A DNA stretch of 64,000 nucleotides from Fictibacillus nanhaiensis (GTDB lineage: Bacteria > Bacillota > Bacilli > Bacillales > Fictibacillaceae). Below, in pieces: positions 41,623 to 51,199 of this stretch. How positions within the stretch are numbered: the first letter of the stretch is position 1; the number at the start of each line of letters is the position of its first letter. A model generated the notes under the pieces. The model searched no databases, had not been told where the DNA came from, and saw nothing but the letters and a program-made list of their open reading frames with translations. The stretch is taken from assembly GCF_019801215.1 (NCBI RefSeq), contig NZ_JAHVJO010000004.1, positions 1-64,000 on the forward strand, written 5' to 3'. Both the position numbers and the translations under genes were made by a program.

Positions 41623-42891
41623 CTAAACGGTTTCTTCTTCTACTGATTTCTTAACAGGAAGAGTGACACTAACCTTCGTCCCTTTTCCAATTTTGCTTGT
41701 ATATTCAACTTTACCACCCATCGATTCAATGATTCGAATGGATACCATCGTTCCAAGGCCCGTACCTTGTTCTTTCGTTGAAAAAAACAATGACCCAATC
41801 CGAGAAAGCTGTTCCTTCGTCATCCCGATTCCGGTATCCCGAACGATAATCTTGATCTGTTCATTGTCTGAAATAAGCCTGATCGAGACTCGTCCCTCCT
41901 TGGGTGTTGCCTCAACAGCATTTTTTAATATATTGATCAAAGCTTGTTTTAACTGATTACGGTCCGTTACGATTTCAGCATCTGATTCTATAATATGAGT
42001 AAGTGTAATTCCTTCTTTTAAGGCATAAGGATTCAAGAGAATACTTAGGTCGATAACGAGCTCTGCCATGGAAAAGGTTTCTATCTTTTTAAACTCTGGT
42101 TTGGCAAAATTCAAGTAATCATTAATAATATTCTCTGCTCTCCCCAATTCACTTAAGATAAGAGGGTAATAATGTCTATGCCTCTCATCTTCACCCTCCA
42201 TCAGCTGCAAAAAACCTTTTACAACCGTAAGAGGGTTGCGTACTTCATGAGCGATAGAAGCTGCCAGCTCTCCAAGCGTATGCTGCTTTTCCGAACGCCG
42301 AATTTCGTCTTTCATTAAGTTCCGTTCGATTATAGATTCATTCAATATAGCGGCAAAGACCACTCCTACAATCTGAATAAATCCAAAAATAGCTATGTAC
42401 AAATACATTTTTTCTTCCAATATCGTAACTGTTTCACTAACGAATAGATAGGTTAGAAGAACGATTAATTGTACGAGAGCTGGCCAAAATCCAGCTACAA
42501 TCGACAAGTAAATCCTTTTTCGAGGAGGTGATTTCCAAAAATAGTTATAAAGAAAAAAAGGAATTATACAGGCTATCGCAGCACTTATGTATGCATAAAG
42601 AAGAGCGTCTCCACCCATTGCCGTTCTTGTTGCCAACAAAGCAAACAAAGTAATAATTCCTGAAATAGGTCCACCATAAAAAATGGCTAATACTAAAGGA
42701 ACATAACGCAAGTCCCAATACAAACCCGAATCAAAATAAGCAAAATACATACAGAGTGATGCAGAAGCACCGTATAAAATACCTAAAAAGTATGGCGATC
42801 TTCCTATCTTCCACTTTTCAAAGAAAAAGCTATAACTTAGAACAGGCGCGAGTACAATCAATACATGAAAAAGTAGTTTTTCTACAATCAT
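41623..42891 (-). CDS. Sporulation-type sensor histidine kinase, KinB-like
   Basis: A 422-residue kinase. Six membrane helices fill residues 1-190 with little extracytoplasmic loop, the layout of B. subtilis KinB. The H-box is LAASIAHEVRNPLTVVKGF (phospho-His about 214), and the ATP-binding N, G1 and G2 boxes are NILKNAVEAT, DTGIGM and GTGLGTMVS. No response regulator is adjacent, as expected for a kinase feeding the Spo0F-Spo0B-Spo0A phosphorelay. The KinB-like call rests on architecture and overall similarity; the signal is unknown. Confidence 0.8.
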   Translation of the reverse strand: MIVEKLLFHVLIVLAPVLSYSFFFEKWKIGRSPYFLGILYGASASLCMYFAYFDSGLYWDLRYVPLVLAIFYGGPISGIITLFALLATRTAMGGDALLYAYISAAIACIIPFFLYNYFWKSPPRKRIYLSIVAGFWPALVQLIVLLTYLFVSETVTILEEKMYLYIAIFGFIQIVGVVFAAILNESIIERNLMKDEIRRSEKQHTLGELAASIAHEVRNPLTVVKGFLQLMEGEDERHRHYYPLILSELGRAENIINDYLNFAKPEFKKIETFSMAELVIDLSILLNPYALKEGITLTHIIESDAEIVTDRNQLKQALINILKNAVEATPKEGRVSIRLISDNEQIKIIVRDTGIGMTKEQLSRIGSLFFSTKEQGTGLGTMVSIRIIESMGGKVEYTSKIGKGTKVSVTLPVKKSVEEETV

Positions 42892-42935
42892 TCTTTACTC
42901 TCCAGTCTAAAATGGCTTGTGTACTATAATTACGA

Positions 42936-42966
42936 CAAAAAAAGGGAGATTCCTTCAAGAATCTCC
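42936..42966 (-). terminator. Terminator of yfiBC
   Basis: GGAGATTC (42945-42952) pairs with GAATCTCC (42959-42966) and is followed on the minus strand by C and T7. Confidence 0.85.
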
Positions 42967-43022
42967 TTCAAAATATGACGATAGTATGGTTTTTCGTCAT
43001 TCAAACTAGTCATTTCGTAGTA

Positions 43023-44822
43023 CTAAGCGTCTCGTTTTAACTGACTATGATACAACGAGGAATAAAAGCCATTTTGATGCAACAATTGTTCATGAGTGCC
43101 TTTTTCTAATATACCGCCATCATGAAGGACAAGGATTAAATCAGCTTGCTGAATCGTGTTTAAGCGGTGAGCGATCACAAAGCTTGTTCTGCCTCTCATC
43201 AAGCGCTGCAAAGCTTCTTGAATCTTCATTTCCGTGATTGTGTCGATGCTGCTTGTCGCTTCATCCAAAATCAGCAATGAAGGATCTGCCAATATTGCGC
43301 GTGCGATTGAAAGCAGCTGCTTCTGTCCTTGGCTGATACCGCTTCCTTCTTGATTTAAAATAGAATTGTAGCCCTTAGGAAACTTTTGAATAAAAGAATG
43401 AGCATTTGCAAGTTTCGCCGCTTCCATTACTTCCTCATCCGTTGCATTCAGCCTTCCATACCGGATGTTCTCAAAAATTGATCCTTCAAACAAAAAGGAA
43501 TCTTGCAGAACAAACGCCATATGACTTCTGAGGCTGCTTCTTTTTATCTTTTTAATATCATGACCATCCAGTAAAACCTTGCCTTTATCAGTGTCATAAA
43601 AACGCGATAGCAAATTTACAACCGTTGTTTTCCCTGCACCCGTTGGACCGACTAAAGCTACGGTCTCTCCTTCTTCTACAGAAAAACTAAGATTTGAAAC
43701 CGTATGTTCATCTTTTTCGTACGAAAAAGCAACATCCTGAAAGTCAACCCTTCCTTTTACAGAAGATAAATCGATTGCTCCCCCTTCATCACTTTCCTCT
43801 TGGGATTCATCCAGAATATCAAATACCCTCTCTGCTCCAGCTACTGCTGATAATAAAGTATTAAACTGATTTGCTAAATCATTAAGCGGACGTGTAAATT
43901 GTCTTGAATACTCCACAAAGATTACAATAACTCCGATCGATACTTTTCCGTTTAACGCGAGCACCCCGCCAACTCCTGCTATCAATGCAAAGCTGCCGTT
44001 ATTTAAGACATTCATTAACTTCGGAATAAAACCAGAGAAGGTTTGTGCCCAGTATCCTGATTCTCTCAGCTTTTCGTTTTTTACCATAAACTCCTCTATG
44101 ACTCGTTGTTCCTGCGAAAACGATTTTACGATTCGCTGTCCGGAGGTGATTTCTTCTACATAACCGTTGATTTCCCCCAGATTCCGCTGCTGCTCTTTAA
44201 ATCTTGCACCTGTACGTTTCGTGATCCATTTCAGGCCAAAGTACATGAGCGGCACGATGGAAAGTGAGATCAACGTAAGCAGGGGACTTAGATAAAGCAT
44301 CACCCCAACTGTTCCTGCTAGTGTCAAAATACTTGAGAACACTTGAATAAATGAGCTGTTCAGCGTTGAACTGACGTTTTCAATATCATTCGTTACCCGG
44401 CTCATCAGCTCTCCATGTTGTCTTTTATCAAAGAAAGAGATCGATAAACGGTGAAATTGCTTAAACAGGTTGTTTCTCATCTTATATACCGTTTGCTGAG
44501 CAATTCCGATCATCCAATAGTTCTGCAGCCAGATTGAAACGGAATGCCCTGCAAAAACGAAAATCAGACCTATTAAAAGCTTCCATAACCCTTCAGCATC
44601 TTTTTTAACAATGTAGCTGTCAATTGCAACACCTATTAAGAACGGGCCCAGCAAGCTTAAGAATGAGCTGATAATCACCATAAATAATACAGCGCTTAAA
44701 AGCCATTTCTGATCCGAAAAATAACGGCCTATACGCTTAACTGTACTGATCCAGTTTTTAGGCTTTACTTTTTCACCGAACAAATGACTATGTGGATGAG
44801 GTTTGTTTGAACCCTTTGACAT
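43023..44822 (-). CDS. yfiC: Heterodimeric ABC exporter subunit, YfiC type
   Basis: A 599-residue half-transporter with six membrane helices and a C-terminal ABC domain. Walker A is GPTGAGKTT, Walker B LLILDEATSSID, and the switch histidine is present (IAHRLNTI). The signature is degenerate (GISQGQKQ instead of LSGGQ). This complements the partner subunit, whose catalytic residues are degenerate. The start is ATG 44820-44822 after GGAGAGGAGGG; it overlaps the end of yfiB by 35 bases. The exporter is likely a multidrug or peptide exporter; the substrate is unknown. Confidence 0.85.
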   Translation of the reverse strand: MSKGSNKPHPHSHLFGEKVKPKNWISTVKRIGRYFSDQKWLLSAVLFMVIISSFLSLLGPFLIGVAIDSYIVKKDAEGLWKLLIGLIFVFAGHSVSIWLQNYWMIGIAQQTVYKMRNNLFKQFHRLSISFFDKRQHGELMSRVTNDIENVSSTLNSSFIQVFSSILTLAGTVGVMLYLSPLLTLISLSIVPLMYFGLKWITKRTGARFKEQQRNLGEINGYVEEITSGQRIVKSFSQEQRVIEEFMVKNEKLRESGYWAQTFSGFIPKLMNVLNNGSFALIAGVGGVLALNGKVSIGVIVIFVEYSRQFTRPLNDLANQFNTLLSAVAGAERVFDILDESQEESDEGGAIDLSSVKGRVDFQDVAFSYEKDEHTVSNLSFSVEEGETVALVGPTGAGKTTVVNLLSRFYDTDKGKVLLDGHDIKKIKRSSLRSHMAFVLQDSFLFEGSIFENIRYGRLNATDEEVMEAAKLANAHSFIQKFPKGYNSILNQEGSGISQGQKQLLSIARAILADPSLLILDEATSSIDTITEMKIQEALQRLMRGRTSFVIAHRLNTIQQADLILVLHDGGILEKGTHEQLLHQNGFYSSLYHSQLKRDA

Positions 44823-46545
44823 GTTGATAACCCTCCTCTCCAAACTGTGATTGCACGATCTTCACATACAAAGGTGAAGTTTCAAGCAATTCCTCATGTG
44901 TCCCCCATGCTTGCACACGGCCATCATCTAAAAGTAATATACGGTCGGCCTCCATAGCCGTACTAATCTTTTGTGTAATGATAAAAGTAGTGCATGAATA
45001 GCTTCTCAATGCTTTTAATAGCTTTGCTTCTGTTTTTAGATCAAGAGCGCTTGTACTGTCATCAAGCATTAATAGTTTTGGTTTTCGCACTAATGCACGG
45101 GCGATGGACAACCTTTGCTTTTGTCCTCCTGAAAGATTGACGCCTCGCTGTCCCACTCTTGTTTCATATTTGTTCGGCAGCTTTTCAACCGTCTCGTGGA
45201 TTTGGGCATCCGTAGCGGCTTGAACAATTTCTGATTGTGTAGCTCCTTCTTTTCCCCAACCAATATTTTCAGCAACAGAGCCTGTAAAAAGGACTGCTTC
45301 TTGAGGAACGACACCGATCGCTTTGCGCAGCTTCTCAAGCGGATAAGACTTCACGTCTTTCCCATCAATCAGCACTTCGCCTTCAGTTGCTTCATACAAG
45401 CGTGGAATCAGCTGAAACAGCGACGTTTTTCCAGATCCCGTTGAACCTAAAAGAGCAAGGGTCTCTCCTGCTGCTACAGAAAATGAAACATCCTGCAGGA
45501 CGGGAGATTCACTATCTGGATAGTGAAACGAAACATTCTTAAACGCAACTTCTCCCTTTTGGACTGATAATGTCTGATCAGCTTCAGCAGATTCAACAAG
45601 ATCCACTTCTGTATCAAGTACTTCACCAATCCGCTGTGCGGAGGCTTTTGCACGAGAAAATGCCATAATGATAAACGAAATAATCGTTAATACGGAAGAG
45701 ATACGAAACGAGTAATTCACGATTGCAACAACTTCTCCCACTTCAATCGTTCCAACATTCACTTGTCGGCTTCCGTACCACAAGATAATCAGTATCCCAA
45801 TATTCATAACAAACATGAGTACAGGGATAGATACTTCAATGAGGCGTAGCGAAGAAACGGTTTGGACTTTTAGCTCATCACTCGCCTTACTAAAACGCGC
45901 GGTCTCATGATCGCGTCTTAAGAAGGCTTTAATAAGACGCATTCCCATCAAATTTTCACGCATCACACGGTTAACCCCATCGAGCTTTTCTTGAACCTCC
46001 CGGAACATCGTACTTGCTTTTTGGAGCACCCATCTTAAAAAGAAAATTAGAAACGGCAAGATGATTACAAGGACTATAGCTAATTTCCAGTCTACGATGA
46101 GCGACATAATTACTCCGCCTGCTAACAACAACGGTGCTCTTAGCATGATGCGCAAACTCATAAACACCGTATTTTGAAGCTGCGTTACATCATGAGTCAT
46201 TCTTGTAATCAATGATGAAGCAGGAAATTGATTAAAATTAACAAACGAGAAGGACTGGACTTTCTTAAACACACGCCGTCTAATATCAAATCCATAGTTT
46301 TGGCTTACATGTGCTGAGAAGAACGAATTCGCTACTCCTGCTGCAAAGGCGGCAAGAGCAAGCCCGAACATAATAGCTCCCCAATACTTGATTACATCAA
46401 GATCGCCTTTTAAAATACCATCATCAATAATTTTAGCCATAATTAATGGCTGCAACAGCTCTACTGCTAATTCGAATAAGGTCAGAAAAAGAGCGACTGT
46501 TATCGCAAACCGGTATGCTTTTAAATATGAAAATACTTTCCACAT
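44788..46545 (-). CDS. yfiB: Heterodimeric ABC exporter subunit, YfiB type
   Basis: A 585-residue half-transporter with six helices and an ABC domain. Walker A (GSTGSGKTS) and signature (LSGGQKQR) are intact, but Walker B ends in LMLDDSTSALD (Asp for the catalytic Glu) and the switch histidine is replaced by Gln (FIITQKIST). The pair therefore has one competent and one degenerate ATP site, as in BmrCD or TM287/288. It is the first gene of the two-gene operon. Confidence 0.85.
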   Translation of the reverse strand: MWKVFSYLKAYRFAITVALFLTLFELAVELLQPLIMAKIIDDGILKGDLDVIKYWGAIMFGLALAAFAAGVANSFFSAHVSQNYGFDIRRRVFKKVQSFSFVNFNQFPASSLITRMTHDVTQLQNTVFMSLRIMLRAPLLLAGGVIMSLIVDWKLAIVLVIILPFLIFFLRWVLQKASTMFREVQEKLDGVNRVMRENLMGMRLIKAFLRRDHETARFSKASDELKVQTVSSLRLIEVSIPVLMFVMNIGILIILWYGSRQVNVGTIEVGEVVAIVNYSFRISSVLTIISFIIMAFSRAKASAQRIGEVLDTEVDLVESAEADQTLSVQKGEVAFKNVSFHYPDSESPVLQDVSFSVAAGETLALLGSTGSGKTSLFQLIPRLYEATEGEVLIDGKDVKSYPLEKLRKAIGVVPQEAVLFTGSVAENIGWGKEGATQSEIVQAATDAQIHETVEKLPNKYETRVGQRGVNLSGGQKQRLSIARALVRKPKLLMLDDSTSALDLKTEAKLLKALRSYSCTTFIITQKISTAMEADRILLLDDGRVQAWGTHEELLETSPLYVKIVQSQFGEEGYQHVKGFKQTSST

Positions 46546-46656
46546 ATCAGATCCTCCGAACTTCTCAGATGTTTAACAAACTTAACAATCTATATCTATT
46601 CTATCCCTTTCATAGAAAATATTTAACTATTTCGACTTCTTATCCTATTTTTTTCA

Positions 46657-46687
46657 ATAAAAAAAGCCCCTTATCAGGGACTTTTAT
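46657..46687 (-). terminator. Terminator of the CDF transporter
   Basis: AAGTCCC pairs with GGGGCTT around TGATAAG on the minus strand, followed by T5 or more. The TGA stop codon of the gene lies inside the loop. Confidence 0.75.
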
Positions 46688-47756
46688 TTTCTTTATGTCC
46701 ATTTACTTCAACCTCCGCCTCGGTTGGCCAAGTCTTCACATGATCTGTTTCAAGTATACCCATCGTAACATCTCCAATGTCAGGGTCATTTAAAAGGGAA
46801 TCTCTTACACGGTATTTAATATCATCTGCATCCGCTAAAGTGAATCCTTCTTTCAGTTCAATATAGCTTTCAACATGATATCGTCGACCTTCTTGCAAAA
46901 TTCGCAATTCCTTAATGTCCACGACATCTTTATCGGAAAGGATCGTTTCTGCAATTCTGTCTTCTACCACCTTTGGTGCAGCAACACCGATCAATCCTTG
47001 TGTATTCTCAAAACCTAACTTAAACGCAACAACGACCAAAAGCAATCCAATTAAAAGTGTACCGATGCCGTCAAGGATATATGCCCCCGTTAGGTCAGCA
47101 AGGACGATGGAGACGAGCGCCAAGATTGCACCAAAAGTAGCGATGAGATCTTCATAAAAAACGAGACGGGTCGGCGGTGCAGCAAGACTGACATTCTTAA
47201 AAGATTCTTTTACGATCGCAAAGCCTGACGCTTCACTTCTTGTTTCATGCACGATTTCTTTCATCGCTTTAATCAATATAAATCCATCAACCACGATCGC
47301 TAAAATCATAATCCCGATGTTTAACAGGAGATTTGATGAAGGATGAGGGTCTTGAATCAAATGCCACCCTTTAATGATTGTTTCATAAGCCATGATTGAT
47401 ACGACGACAACCGCGATTAATACGAATAAGTTCACGACTCGGCCAAAGCCTGCAGGAAATCGTTTCGTTGGCTCTTTTTCAGCAAGAGCACTTCCAAAAA
47501 AAACAAAAAACTGGTTTAAAGCATCTGCAGCTGAATGGAGGGTGGTCGCAAACATGGCGCCACTTCCGCTTATCCCGGCTGCAATACCTTTCGCAATAGC
47601 GAGTACGGTGTTCCCTAATGCAGCGATTCCGGATGATTTGTTTCCTTTTTTCAATAGATTAATCAAAGGTCTCTTCCACTCCTGTTTTTCTGTCCTTTTA
47701 TAAGAATTCCTGTAATTCGTAAAATTTAAACCCCGCTCGTTCATGTTATCGTGCAC
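46674..47756 (-). CDS. Cation diffusion facilitator family transporter
   Basis: Up to 360 residues with six membrane helices and a C-terminal cytoplasmic ferredoxin-like domain (about 270-340). The metal-site region of helix 2 is TLHSAADALNQFFVFFG, with H and D in the family positions (H-x3-D). The matching helix 5 site is less clear. CDF proteins export divalent metals such as zinc, manganese, cobalt or iron. The N-terminal 40 residues are poorly conserved and the start is uncertain; I give the longest frame. Its stop codon is within the terminator loop. Confidence 0.75.
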   Translation of the reverse strand: MHDNMNERGLNFTNYRNSYKRTEKQEWKRPLINLLKKGNKSSGIAALGNTVLAIAKGIAAGISGSGAMFATTLHSAADALNQFFVFFGSALAEKEPTKRFPAGFGRVVNLFVLIAVVVVSIMAYETIIKGWHLIQDPHPSSNLLLNIGIMILAIVVDGFILIKAMKEIVHETRSEASGFAIVKESFKNVSLAAPPTRLVFYEDLIATFGAILALVSIVLADLTGAYILDGIGTLLIGLLLVVVAFKLGFENTQGLIGVAAPKVVEDRIAETILSDKDVVDIKELRILQEGRRYHVESYIELKEGFTLADADDIKYRVRDSLLNDPDIGDVTMGILETDHVKTWPTEAEVEVNGHKENKSP

Positions 47757-47758
47757 TC

Positions 47759-47801
47759 AAAAAGGCAACACCAAGAAAATCAAGTTCATTGGTGTCACCT
47801 C
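47759..47801 (-). terminator. Terminator of the AGCS symporter gene
   Basis: An 11-bp stem (GGTGACACCAA/TTGGTGTTGCC on the minus strand, with G-U pairs) is followed by TTTTTG. Confidence 0.75.
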
Positions 47802-47813
47802 AAGCATACATAT

Positions 47814-49295
47814 TTAAGATACGTTTTCTTCCGTATTCCCTTTTCCTTCTTTATAGCCGCCTTCCCAATACTCTGCATTCTTAATGCCAAGCTTGGTCGA
47901 ATCAAACATAGGATCTAAGCCAGCCTTCTTTTGCTCTTCGTAATCTTTTAAAACTCGTAAAGCTGGTTTTGCTAGGATGAGTATGGCAATCAAGTTCAGC
48001 CAAACCATTATTCCAAGTCCAATGTCACCAAGCGCCCAAGCCAAATCAGCTGTCTTCACAGCTCCATAATAGGTTGTTCCTAATAAAGCGAGTTTTAGTA
48101 GAAACATAGGAATTCTATTATTACGTCCCCTCACAAGATACGCGATATTCGTTTCCGCAATATAGTAATACGCCATAATCGTTGTGAAGGCGAAGAAAAA
48201 CAGTGATACCGCTACAAACCCAGCACCAAAGCCTGGGATAACAGATTCAATCGCTTCTTGCGTATAAGTAGGTCCTGCTTCAACACCCGGAAGGTTTTGA
48301 ACGATGAACGACTTGTCTCCTTCATTCTGTACATTGTACATTCCTGTAAATAGGATCATGAACGCTGTAGCAGAACATACAAGCCACGTGTCGATGTATA
48401 CAGAGAATGCCTGCACAAGACCTTGTTTCGCTGGATGCGATACTTCTGCAGCTGCTGCCGGATGAGGTCCTGTCCCTTGTCCTGCTTCATTCGAATAGAT
48501 ACCACGCTTCACTCCCCATGAAATCGCAGCTCCCACGATTCCTCCAAAAGCTGAATCCATGGCAAATGCACTTTTAAAAATAAGGGCGAGTACTCCAGGA
48601 ACTTGATCAATATTAGCAGCAATGATAATCAATGAAACGAGCACATAGCCAATTGCCATAAACGGAACAACAAACTGTGCAACATTGGCGATTCGTTTCA
48701 CTCCGCCAAAAATAATAGCTCCAATTAGTAATACAAGAATAATACCAGTAACTGAAGTTTCCATGTTAAACGCATTTTCGAGTCCTACTGCGATCGAATT
48801 AGATTGAATACCTGGCATTAATAAGCTCATTGCCAAAAGGGCAGAAACGGCAAAAATAATACCATACCACTTCCAGCCGATTCCCTTTTCAATGTAGTAG
48901 GCTGGACCACCTCGATACTCACCATCTTGTTTCACTTTATAAACTTGCGCTAAAGTGGATTCAATAAACGCGCTGGACGCACCGATAAAGGCAATCATCC
49001 ACATCCAAAAAACGGCTCCAGGTCCACCGAATCCTATTGCCGTTGCCGTTCCAGCAATATTACCCGTCCCAACGCGGCCAGAAAGGGAAATCGCTAGAGC
49101 CTGGAAAGAGGAAACACCGGCCTTTGAGCTTTTTCCTTCAAACATAAGTTTGATCATTTCTTTAAAATGACGTACTTGCAAAAATCTTGTTAAAATAGAA
49201 AATAATAGCCCTACACCTAAACAAAAATAGATCATAGGCTGACTCCAAAGAATCCCTACTAACTCTCCTACAAACGTTTCAATGCTGGTCTCCAA
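47814..49295 (-). CDS. Alanine/glycine:cation symporter (AGCS family)
   Basis: A 493-residue amino-acid carrier with about ten helices. The AGCS signature is LSGRVGTGNIAGTATAIGFGGPGAVFW, followed by GGPAYYIEKG and SNEAGQGTGPHPAAAA. It takes up alanine or glycine with sodium. The closest B. subtilis relatives are AlsT, YrbD and YflA; I cannot choose among them. It is monocistronic. Confidence 0.88.
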   Translation of the reverse strand: METSIETFVGELVGILWSQPMIYFCLGVGLLFSILTRFLQVRHFKEMIKLMFEGKSSKAGVSSFQALAISLSGRVGTGNIAGTATAIGFGGPGAVFWMWMIAFIGASSAFIESTLAQVYKVKQDGEYRGGPAYYIEKGIGWKWYGIIFAVSALLAMSLLMPGIQSNSIAVGLENAFNMETSVTGIILVLLIGAIIFGGVKRIANVAQFVVPFMAIGYVLVSLIIIAANIDQVPGVLALIFKSAFAMDSAFGGIVGAAISWGVKRGIYSNEAGQGTGPHPAAAAEVSHPAKQGLVQAFSVYIDTWLVCSATAFMILFTGMYNVQNEGDKSFIVQNLPGVEAGPTYTQEAIESVIPGFGAGFVAVSLFFFAFTTIMAYYYIAETNIAYLVRGRNNRIPMFLLKLALLGTTYYGAVKTADLAWALGDIGLGIMVWLNLIAILILAKPALRVLKDYEEQKKAGLDPMFDSTKLGIKNAEYWEGGYKEGKGNTEENVS

Positions 49296-49534
49296 TACAA
49301 TTCCCCCTCTTATTTACAGAAAATTTTCTCTATTGGTAATTATAAAATAAATCATATATGATTACAAATTGTGACAAAAAAAGTACGAATACGTTATTCC
49401 TATTATGAATGGAGGGGAATATAGAAAACAAGATGAAATTCTTTCCTAGGCGGACATTTGTATCTTTAGTAGCGTGCAAGATGTGAGTTGAAGCCTATAA
49501 AAATACATAAAACTAGTAAAATATATATAGAAAA

Positions 49535-49571
49535 AGCAAAAACCAGCATATATACTTTTACACTGGTTTCT
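49535..49571 (-). terminator. Terminator of the thrE-like genes
   Basis: AAACCAG (minus strand) pairs with CTGGTTT around a 16-nt loop, followed by TTGCTTTTTC. Confidence 0.7.
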
Positions 49572-50027
49572 TCATTGAGACTTATTTACGATTGTTTTTA
49601 ATTTTGATTTTCGAATAATTTGATTGATCACTTCTGAGAATACAAGCCCAATCGCGATGGAGCCTGAGATCATAAACGCTTTTGCGGCCATATTAATGGC
49701 CAGATTGTAATCATTCTGAACAAAATTGCGCATCGCATTGTAAGCGATTCCTCCAGGAACAAGAGGAATAATTCCAGCAACACTGTAGATAATGACCGGG
49801 GTTTTATATTTTTTCGCAAAATATTGTGAGGCAATCGCAATCGAAAATGAAGCGATGACTGTCGACAAGACCATATCTACACCATTTGCTTCTAGTAGGA
49901 AATAAAACATCCAACCGACCATTCCGACAAGACCGCAGTGAAACAATGAGCGTTTTGGGCCATTAAAAATAATAACAAAAGCCGCAGACGCAATGAAGCT
50001 TGTAAGTAATTGTTCAATAATCGTCAT
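49572..50027 (-). CDS. Threonine/serine exporter ThrE, small (YjjB-like) subunit
   Basis: A 151-residue membrane protein with four or five helices and the ThrE_2/DUF3815 motif AGIIPLVPGGIAYNAMRNFV. It forms a split ThrE-type exporter with the upstream gene, 15 bp away. Single-chain ThrE exports threonine and serine; the split form is common in Bacillus, and its substrate here is inferred. Confidence 0.8.
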   Translation of the reverse strand: MTIIEQLLTSFIASAAFVIIFNGPKRSLFHCGLVGMVGWMFYFLLEANGVDMVLSTVIASFSIAIASQYFAKKYKTPVIIYSVAGIIPLVPGGIAYNAMRNFVQNDYNLAINMAAKAFMISGSIAIGLVFSEVINQIIRKSKLKTIVNKSQ

Positions 50028-50042
50028 CGTGCACGCTCCTTT

Positions 50043-50804
50043 TTAAAAAAATGAAAAAATCACTGCTATCCCTGATCCGATCGCAAATGCGGTCAGAAAC
50101 GCATCAGCACCCTTCGCTAAACCTGAGATAAGATGCCCTGCCATCAAATCACGCACAGCATTTGTAATTAATAACCCTGGAACAAGAGGCATGACAGATC
50201 CTATGATGATCTTATCAAGTTCCCCGCCAATTCCGATTGAGACGAAAAAAAGCGCCTGCAAGCCAATCAGCAGTGACGCGGAAAACTCCGAAAAAAACTT
50301 AATCGGTACAAGCTGATGGAAATAGAGTAACGAAAGAAATCCAAGCCCTCCAGTTATAAATGCTGGAAGAAAGTCATCCCAGCTGCCTTGGAACATGATT
50401 AAAAAACAGCCTGAAGCTATGGCTGCTGCAAAAACATGAACCCACAACGAATACGGAGAACCGGATTCACTAATTTTCTTAAGTTCCTTGTACGCTTCTT
50501 CAATTGTGTATTCACCCGCACTTATTTTACGAGAGATCCCGTTCACACTCGCAACTTTTTCCAAATCTGTTGTGCGCTCTACAATTCGAATCAATTTTGT
50601 TTTTGTAGGTTCAGAGCCTTCCACCGAAAAGAGAATACCGGTCGGTGTTACGTAAGGATGTGATTGATAAGCACCAAAAGAGGCTGCAATACGCATCATC
50701 GTATCCTCAACACGGTACGTCTCCGCTCCGCTTTGCAGCATAATTTTACCAGCGAGTAAACAGACTGCCATAATGTCATACGTTTCTTGTCTTTCCGTCT
50801 CCAT
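50043..50804 (-). CDS. Threonine/serine exporter ThrE, large (YjjP-like) subunit
   Basis: A 253-residue protein with a cytoplasmic N-terminal domain (AGKIMLQSGAETYRVEDTMMR, about 18-38) and five membrane helices, including SVMPLVPGLLITNAVRDLMAGH. These are the DUF1212/YjjP signatures. It is the first gene of the two-gene exporter operon. Confidence 0.82.
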   Translation of the reverse strand: METERQETYDIMAVCLLAGKIMLQSGAETYRVEDTMMRIAASFGAYQSHPYVTPTGILFSVEGSEPTKTKLIRIVERTTDLEKVASVNGISRKISAGEYTIEEAYKELKKISESGSPYSLWVHVFAAAIASGCFLIMFQGSWDDFLPAFITGGLGFLSLLYFHQLVPIKFFSEFSASLLIGLQALFFVSIGIGGELDKIIIGSVMPLVPGLLITNAVRDLMAGHLISGLAKGADAFLTAFAIGSGIAVIFSFF

Positions 50805-50951
50805 TGCGCATACTCTCCAATTTCATACTTACCCTTCATTCTTACCTAAAAACGGACACTTAATATTTTTACAGTTTAACTGATTGGGGGTTGTTGGGCA
50901 ATGGAGTTGAACATGTTTACCAATGTTACTACAATAAGTGAAAAAGAATCA

Positions 50952-51110
50952 TTATTTATAGACCTCAAATAAATAGCTGTAATCGTCTTTATGGTTCGGT
51001 TTCTTCTTAACAACATCCCTTTTCTCATGCAGCGAAATCGGGAATGAGGACAAGATCAAGATGGACGTACATAAGAACACCAAGCATAAAATACCCGTTA
51101 CAATTACCAA
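50952..51110 (-). CDS. Small single-span membrane protein divergent from the LacI regulator (52 aa)
   Basis: Starts at TTG 51108-51110, seven bases after a perfect GGAGG. A hydrophobic N-terminal helix (IVTGILCLVFLCTSILILSS) is followed by a charged tail (HEKRDVVKKKPNHKDDYSY). It lies in the 50805-51199 gap and diverges from the LacI-family gene, sharing a short promoter region with a palindromic operator. No family recognised. The strong ribosome site and sensible composition support it. Confidence 0.6.
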   Translation of the reverse strand: MVIVTGILCLVFLCTSILILSSFPISLHEKRDVVKKKPNHKDDYSYLFEVYK

Positions 51111-51149
51111 TGGAATTCCTCCTTTTCTTTACACCGAAAGCATATTGTA

Positions 51150-51163
51150 TGAAACGCGTTTCA
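51150..51163. promoter_or_regulatory. LacI-type operator between divergent genes
   Basis: TGAAACGCGTTTCA is a perfect 14-bp palindrome 37 bp upstream of the LacI-family gene. On the minus strand it falls between TTGCTC and CAATAT, plausible -35 and -10 boxes for the small gene. It has a CGCG centre, unlike the GCGC centre of the cre consensus, so autoregulation by the adjacent regulator is more likely than CcpA. Confidence 0.55.
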
Positions 51164-51199
51164 GAGCAAGAAAAACTTTTTTAGAAACAAGGAGAAGAA

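Noticed and set aside
51150-51163. The palindrome TGAAACGCGTTTCA as a CcpA cre site
   Set aside because: The central bases are CGCG rather than the GCGC of the cre consensus; a LacI-family autoregulatory operator fits better.
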